A stretch of 64,000 nucleotides of DNA from Mycobacteriales bacterium (GTDB lineage Bacteria > Actinomycetota > Actinomycetes > BP-191), in contig DASTMB010000040.1 of NCBI GenBank assembly GCA_035714365.1, positions 62,001 through 126,000 on the forward strand, in the 5' to 3' direction. Shown here in pieces: positions 59,431 to 64,000 of this stretch. The notes beneath the pieces are model-generated. The model was not told where the DNA came from, made no database searches, and worked only from the letters and a program-made list of their open reading frames with translations. Position numbers and translations under genes: made by a program. Numbering within the stretch: the first letter of the stretch is position 1; each line of letters begins with the position of its first letter.

Positions 59431-61286
59431 TCCGCAGACTGCAATTACGCGGCTGGCGCTCGTTCGAGGAGCAGTCCCTTGAGGTCGGGCCCGGCGTCAC
59501 GTTCGTGCTGGCCGAGAACGGTGTCGGGAAGACGTCGCTGATCGAGGCCGCCGCATGGGGCGTGTACGGCGACCTCTCCGGGGTTGATGCAGTGGCAGCT
59601 CGCCGCATCGGCACGGACGACACAAGCGTTGAGGTCGATGTGGAGTTGCCCGACCGCCGGGTGCTTACGATCCGACGCGCGATCGGTGTGGGTCGCGAAC
59701 CCAGCGTCGAGGTGACGCTTGGCGGCGACGCCGTCGATCCGCAGAAGGTCGACGCCGTGCTGGCCGAGGCATTCGGAGCATCGGCCGACTTCCTCGCCCG
59801 CACCACGACGGTGCCGAGCAGCGCAGTGACGGACGAGCGGGTAGGCGCCTTCGCGCTGCACGAACACCTCTGTCGCGTGCTCGGCGTCGATGACCTGAAC
59901 AGGGTCGCGGACCAACTGGAGCAGATCCACGACGAGAACGAGGCGGAGGCGAAGGGATTCCGCTCGGCGTCACGGCGGGCTACTGCCGATCTCGCTGCCC
60001 TGACCGGTCAGCTCGCCGCCGCGGAAGAAGAGCTCGCGGCGCTCGAAGAGCAGCGGGCCGGGTTGCGTAGCGATCTTGAGCACGCCGAAGAGCACCTGCG
60101 GCAAGCCCGGCGACACGCCGAGACAACCCAGCGCGTCGCCGCGGCGCGTGCCGCGTTCGAGGTGGCTCGGGCCGCCGCGGAGGCCGTTGTGCCTGCGTCG
60201 ACGCTGGACGACGTGCATTCGATCGATGAGCTTGTGCGGGTGCTTGAGGACGCCGAGCGGTCCGCGCTCACCGCAACCGACGAGCTGCGTCAGGCGCTCG
60301 CGGGCATCGCTGGCCGCATCGAGTCGATCACGGGTGCGGCGGCGGAGCTCGACACCGCAGCCGGAGACTGCCCGGTCTGCCGACGTCCGATGAGCGACGA
60401 GGACGTCCTGCACGCTCGGCGCAGTCACGAAGCGGACCTGGCTGCGCTGCAGCAAGATCGCGCCACCCGCCAGGCCCGCCTTGGGCAGACGAGTCAGCAA
60501 CTCGACGCGGTACGCGCCGTGCTCCGGCAAGCGCTAGCGGTCCCGTCACCCCCCGCGCAGTTGCCAAGCGGCGGCGATTTGGACGTCGACACCGCGCGCG
60601 CCGGGGTCGACGAGGTTCGTGTACGTCACGACGACCTCTCCGAGGAGGTGGCCGCCGCGCGGGCCATGCGGACGACCCTGGCGGAGCGGATCGCCGCCGA
60701 ACGCGCTGCCGCGGGCGAACAGCAAGCGTCCTTGCACGTGCACCGCAAGGCTGCCGTGTCACGCATGGGCGCTCTGATCGCCCGGGAGACCGCAAACCGG
60801 CTACTCGAGGAGCGCATCGACCCGTTGGCAGCCGAGGTCCGCTCGCGTTGGAAGCGCGTCTTCGGCGACCGCGGCGCGCTGCAGCTCGGTGCCAACGGCC
60901 GCCTCACGCTCCGGCGTGGTGTTGACGACATCCCGTTCGAGTACCTGTCCAGCGGGGAGAAGGTCGTCGCGCTGCTGGCCGTCCGATTGCTCGTACTCGG
61001 ATCCTCGACGCGCGCGTCCTTCCTGTGGCTGGATGAGCCACTGGAACACCTCGACCCGCGCAACCGCCGGCTCGCCGCGTCGCTCATGTCTGCAGCGGGT
61101 ACGCAGGTGCGCCAGGTCCTCGTGACGACGTACGAGGAGGACCTAGCGCGCCAACTCGCGCGCCGGAAACAGGCCTCGATTCTGCGCGTGCAGTCCGCGG
61201 ATGAGACCTGGTTGCCCTCTACGTTTACGGCGCCTGCCCCTGACCCCGAACGGGCCCGCTGGGTCCGAGGACGTCGCGTGGAGTAA
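59427..61286 (+). CDS. Rad50/SbcC-like AAA ATPase with zinc-hook-like motif
   Basis: A 619-residue SMC-like protein from GTG 59427. The N-terminal Walker A is LAENGVGKTSLIEAAAWG near residue 29. Two coiled-coil arms (about 165-270 and 330-470) flank CPVCRRPM near 315, a CxxC like the Rad50 hook. The C-terminal lobe has the ABC signature LSSGEKVVALLAVRLLVLG near 507, Walker B FLWLDEPLEHLD near 531 and a switch TTYEEDLA. It is shorter than true SbcC, like overcoming-lysogenisation/defence-type SMC proteins. No SbcD nuclease gene is beside it; the neighbours are the sigma-like and unknown genes. Confidence 0.85.
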   Translation: MIRRLQLRGWRSFEEQSLEVGPGVTFVLAENGVGKTSLIEAAAWGVYGDLSGVDAVAARRIGTDDTSVEVDVELPDRRVLTIRRAIGVGREPSVEVTLGGDAVDPQKVDAVLAEAFGASADFLARTTTVPSSAVTDERVGAFALHEHLCRVLGVDDLNRVADQLEQIHDENEAEAKGFRSASRRATADLAALTGQLAAAEEELAALEEQRAGLRSDLEHAEEHLRQARRHAETTQRVAAARAAFEVARAAAEAVVPASTLDDVHSIDELVRVLEDAERSALTATDELRQALAGIAGRIESITGAAAELDTAAGDCPVCRRPMSDEDVLHARRSHEADLAALQQDRATRQARLGQTSQQLDAVRAVLRQALAVPSPPAQLPSGGDLDVDTARAGVDEVRVRHDDLSEEVAAARAMRTTLAERIAAERAAAGEQQASLHVHRKAAVSRMGALIARETANRLLEERIDPLAAEVRSRWKRVFGDRGALQLGANGRLTLRRGVDDIPFEYLSSGEKVVALLAVRLLVLGSSTRASFLWLDEPLEHLDPRNRRLAASLMSAAGTQVRQVLVTTYEEDLARQLARRKQASILRVQSADETWLPSTFTAPAPDPERARWVRGRRVE

Positions 61287-61329
61287 CGGTAGCGCCCGCC
61301 CCTCCGAGAAGCGCCTTCCACCAGGTTGA

Positions 61330-61480
61330 ACGGGTGACGGCTGGAGGCCTGGACGGGGTCACACGGTGGTCACACGTCGCCCTGACCGCGCTGCTGACAG
61401 GACGGCTCCGGACGACGGACGACTCCGTGTAGATGTGCGCGCCAAGGGGGGTGTCAGCAACTGCCGAAGGACCACAACGA
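61330..61480 (-). pseudogene. Possible second integrase C-terminal remnant
   Basis: The minus-strand frame reads AHIYTESSVVRSRPVSSAVR, then ATCDHRVTPSRPPAV. The TCDHRVTPS segment parallels CDRGVTARG at the end of the integrase by tRNA-Ser(GCU), and a Tyr occurs before it. The nearby GGTCACACGGTGGTCACACG matches the GGTCACA repeats found after both tRNA-Ser genes. The fragment is short and the alignment weak. Confidence 0.35.
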
Positions 61481-61504
61481 ATGAGTGATGCCGGAATGCA
61501 GTTG

Positions 61505-61575
61505 GCGTAACCCCCATACCGGGCTAATCCCGAGCCGGAACCACCGCTCTGACCGGCGGCTTCGCGTCGGCTCTT
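61505..61575 (+). other. Degenerate attachment site resembling the tRNA-Ser(GCU) 3' end
   Basis: Within about 70 bp the sequence follows the tRNA-Ser(GCU) 3' half and its flank: AATGCAGTTGGCGTAAC, CCCCCATACCGGGCTAATCC, then ACCGCTCTGACCGGCGGCTT and CGCGTCGGCT. Several substitutions and small indels in the T-arm mean it cannot fold as a tRNA. I take it as the decayed right attachment site of the island. Confidence 0.65.
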
Positions 61576-61607
61576 TGGCTTCCGAACCGCGCGGTGTGGT
61601 GCGGTGC

Positions 61608-61782
61608 GCGCCGTGGGCCGCGCATCCTGCGGGGCCGCCCCTCCAAGGTCAAGGGCGCGTGCTTCGCACGCCTCGCTGCGCGACCGCCTGCGGCGGCCCT
61701 TGACCTCGGAGCCTCTGCGACCCCCCGGCCAGGAGGAGCGGGCAGGGCAAGCCCTGCCCGCGAGGCGCGCGGCCCACGGCGC
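61608..61782. repeat. Large structured inverted-repeat element
   Basis: Outer 16-bp perfect arms, GCGCCGTGGGCCGCGC (61608-61623) and its complement (61767-61782), enclose inner arms GGTCAAGGGC (61647-61656) and GCCCTTGACC (61696-61705). They also enclose two compact hairpins: GCGTGC-TTC-GCACGC, and GCGGGCAGGGC-AA-GCCCTGCCCGC (61738-61761). No ORF explains the symmetry. It could be a MITE-like repeat, a strong bidirectional terminator or a structured RNA. Confidence 0.7.
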
Positions 61783-61863
61783 TCGTCTCGGCGACGTTCG
61801 CCGTCGTCGCGTCCATGCCGATGTGGGCTCAGGCGCGGCCACCGACGCTACGATCGACCGCGC

Positions 61864-62439
61864 GTGGTTACCGATTTCTGGAGGCCAGTCGAGTTCAATG
61901 TTCGCGTGTCCTCTTTGCCTGACCGCGGATCGCGTGCCCGCGCGGAGCGGGTCGATGTCTTCCACGACGGGTCGTCCGAGGACGACGGTTGGGTGTTCGA
62001 CACATGGCGGATGCGAGCGTTCGAGGTCACCGGTGGCGGCCAGTTGGAAGGTTGGTTTTCGGACCCTGACGCGCCGGAACCATTGATCGGACGGATCCGC
62101 ATCAAGCGCTGCCCCAGCGGCGTCGACGCGGACCTCGATGACTTGGCCGCGCTCACCCCCCACGCGCAGGGCAACGTTGGCCTGACCGAGATACTCAACC
62201 TGGAACTTGAGCCAGCGTTCCTCGGCCAGAGACTCGGGGACCTGCTGGTACGTGTCGCGCTCGCCGACGTCCCCTCCGACGACATCATCGCTTGTCAGCC
62301 AAGAGCAACTGAGTTCTCCAACGTCCAGCTACGGGAGTCGAAATCGAAGGTCGACGCGTTCTATCGACGGCTTGGCTTCGTCCCCGACGGCCGGCTGCCC
62401 GGCTACCTGACCGCCAGACGCGTTGACCTGCTCCTGTGA
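61864..62439 (+). CDS. GNAT-like acetyltransferase
   Basis: A 191-residue protein from GTG 61864; TACGAT at 61849-61854 fits a -10 element nine bases upstream, and no Shine-Dalgarno is present. Only the C-terminal part is clearly GNAT-like: KVDAFYRRLGFVPDGRLPGY mirrors the last strand-turn of the fold, and LEPAFLGQRLGDLLVRVAL occupies the acetyl-CoA helix, but the usual R/QxxGxG/A loop reads GQRLGD. The N-terminal 100 residues are strand-rich and not recognised. It lies just outside the island's right repeat. Confidence 0.6.
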   Translation: MVTDFWRPVEFNVRVSSLPDRGSRARAERVDVFHDGSSEDDGWVFDTWRMRAFEVTGGGQLEGWFSDPDAPEPLIGRIRIKRCPSGVDADLDDLAALTPHAQGNVGLTEILNLELEPAFLGQRLGDLLVRVALADVPSDDIIACQPRATEFSNVQLRESKSKVDAFYRRLGFVPDGRLPGYLTARRVDLLL

Positions 62440-62547
62440 CGCGCCCCGACGACGCAACCGCCTCGCCCACCCGCAGTCGGCGTTCTCTCCTGGCGATTAC
62501 CGCGAGGAATTCACGTGACGGTGGTGCCGCACGCACCGGCCTGCCGC

Positions 62548-63955
62548 TCATGCTCCGATCCCGCCGCTTGCGAACGCCTGTAGGTACCGCTTCCGTAGAA
62601 GGTCAACGAGGTGGTCGGGCGACGCCAGGCCGAGCAGGTCGGGCTTCGTGAGCACGACGAGCCGACAGCCCATCGCGGACGCGGCCATGGCAAGCGAGTG
62701 CGCGTACGTTGTGTCCTTGGCGTTGCCGGTCAGCCCCTCCGACGCCGCGACGACGGCCAGCTCGACGCCACGGCTTAGGCAGATGAAGAGGAAGTAACAA
62801 CAGCGTTGCTCTCCAACTTGTGCGAGTAGTTCTTGCACTCCACGAGGAACTTGTCTGGCAACGCTGGGAACCCGCCGGCATTGCTTACCGCGAGATCAAC
62901 CTGCTCAGCCCCGAAGTAGTTCCGGGTGTTAGGGACGACAAGGGTGCCAGGCACGCTTTCGAACAGGAACTGGAGAAGGGCCTCGAACCTCTTGCCCCGC
63001 TCGTCCTCCGTGGGGGCGCTCTCGGCTTCTGTGAGAAGTCGAGAGATGTCATCGGAGAAGGTTGTCAAGGTTGGAGCCGCTTCTCTCCAGGCCGTCTCCA
63101 AGGTAGCCAGCAGCGAGCCCGACGCCTCGATGCTGTCGAGGAGCTCGTCCACCCCCAGCACCACGACCATCGGGACGACGGGCAGCGCAAGGCTCGATCG
63201 GCGAATCTTGTCGAATAGAAGCAGTCCGAGACCGGCTTCTCCTGCAGCACCGCGTACTGCAGGCGTAGGACATCGGAGTGAAGTCTCTTGCTGGGTACCT
63301 CACCGCTCAGGACCTCGATGACAAGAGGTCCAGACCGTGGCAGCCCGGGCACGTTCACGACCAGATCGAACCCCCGGTCGAGCCCGCGAGACGGTGTCGC
63401 CGTGTACGTCTCCGCGCCACTCGCTCGAAACACTTCCGCGGTCCACTCCTCGAGCGCGCGCCCTCTCGTCGCAGCGTCACCAAACCCGCGGACCTTGCGC
63501 AGCTGGTCGCGAAAATGGCGGACATCTATGGGTCGCTCTAGGGCCGGCTTCTCTATGGCACGCGACTCAACCTTCGCTCCGTGTCGAGCGAGGAACAAGC
63601 CCAGGTGGAACCGGAGCGCCTCGGTGTTGCGGACGCCGCCGGGCAGCTCGGCGACTTGAAAGCTCTGCAACGGCGCAGGAAGCTCCACACCAGGGTCGGT
63701 GAGGATCAGGAGAGGGATACCCGCTCCGACGACGAGTCCGACCTCGAAGATCGCCCATGAGCTGATGGTCGACGCGGTCCCTCCGATGACGAGCACCGCA
63801 AGATCCGCGCGGGCGATCTCTGATCGCAGCACCTGTGGCCAACGGGTGCCCACTGGCGTCTCGTCTGTCCTCGATACGTCCGCCGCAAGCTCCCGGAGGA
63901 CAGCCCAGACCTCCGCCAGGTCGCCGACGCCGGAGCCGGTAAGGAAGACACGCAC
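62548..63955 (-). pseudogene. TIR-like plus PD-(D/E)XK nuclease gene broken by two frameshifts
   Basis: Frame A (63955 to about 63250) starts MRVFLTGSGVGDLAEVWAVL and resembles a TIR/nucleoside-deoxyribosyltransferase-like sensor (RADLAVLVIGGTASTISSWA, IFEVGLVVGAGIPLLILTD). Then comes a partial nuclease-like segment (RGFDLVVNVPGLPRSGPLVI). Frame B (about 63260 to 62775) carries GLLLFDKIRRSSLALPVV, then FEALLQFLFESVPG and AEQVDLAVSN, KFLVECKNYSHK, a D...ExK restriction-endonuclease core. Frame C (about 62810 to 62548) ends it with SRGVELAVVAASEGLTGNAK and CRLVVLTKPDLLGLASPDHL. Indels near 63256 and 62810 are needed to restore one roughly 465-residue protein, plausibly a defence nuclease. Confidence 0.7.
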
Positions 63956-64000
63956 AGGTGGATGGTTCCACAGCGAACGCTAGCCCTCGCGCACTGGACG

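Larger units (their letters stand above)
49301..61575. mobile_element. Genomic island in tRNA-Ser(GCU)
   Basis: The left end is the tRNA-Ser 3' portion followed by a 5'-truncated integrase gene pointing toward it. The right end is a roughly 60-bp degraded copy of the same tRNA 3' end plus flank (AACCCCCATACCGGG, then CCGCTCTGACC and TTCGCGTCGGCT). Cargo is a low-GC STAND gene, a large pseudogene, a ubiquitin-like operon and a sigma/Rad50-like operon. The mismatches in the right copy, the broken integrase and the pseudogenes show an old, immobile island; cargo of differing GC suggests successive insertions. Confidence 0.7.

Overview
The window is chromosomal DNA from a high-GC actinobacterium (Actinomycetota). 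The signs are roughly 70-75% GC coding with GTG/TTG starts, many probable leaderless starts, a bacterial proteasome activator (Bpa), an MprAB/PepD-like operon, a DevR/DevS-like pair, and a pheA-serS neighbourhood. No ribosomal RNA gene is present to narrow this further. All family calls come from reading translations and motifs; no database search was run.

Left part (1-16.7 kb) is ordinary core and stress-type gene content. It holds a lipoprotein, the nickel-pincer cofactor genes larB and larC, pheA, serS, bpa, GNAT, oxidoreductase and kinase-fold enzymes. An RHH antitoxin-like regulator with a DUF4097 protein follows, behind a near-perfect 30-bp palindrome. Next come a ferritin-like protein, a SpoIIE phosphatase and a DUF6766 membrane protein.

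From 16.75 to 22.0 kb is the most unusual gene pair of the left half. A 1509-residue STAND protein is built from a nucleoside-phosphorylase-like domain, an NB-ARC NTPase, about eleven nearly identical TPRs and a C-terminal region resembling an AbiEi-type antitoxin/regulator. It overlaps by 11 bp an AbiEii-like nucleotidyltransferase gene. A 14-bp-arm inverted repeat lies just upstream of the STAND start. I read this as an NLR-like sensor fused to the antitoxin of a type IV toxin-antitoxin module.

From 22 to 34.4 kb the genes are mostly secreted proteins (two ceramidase-like hydrolases, a thrombospondin-repeat protein, a TIM-barrel protein) and a PepD-MprA-MprB-like operon with a tandem 9-mer in its promoter. 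tRNA-Ser(UGA) at 34.5 kb is followed by an integrase relic and a low-GC, frameshifted HD plus HSP90-like ATPase gene. From 37.8 to 44.4 kb lies a DevS/DevR-like dormancy-type cluster: multicopper oxidase, acetyl-CoA hydrolase-like and Acg-like nitroreductase genes, with DevR-box-like palindromes in two intergenic regions. An LPxTG-anchored repeat protein follows at 45-48 kb.

tRNA-Ser(GCU) at 49.3 kb begins a genomic island that ends at a degenerate copy of the tRNA 3' end near 61.5 kb. It carries a 5'-truncated integrase, a second STAND/TPR protein, a large decayed pseudogene, and a compact ubiquitin-like operon (Ub-like protein, family-E E2-like protein, JAB-E1 fusion). That operon is divergent from a sigma-like factor, an unknown protein and a Rad50-like ATPase, all translationally coupled. 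Beyond the repeat are a large structured inverted repeat, a GNAT-like gene, and a TIR-like/PD-(D/E)XK gene broken by two frameshifts. Frameshifts are confined to accessory genes; every core gene reads cleanly.
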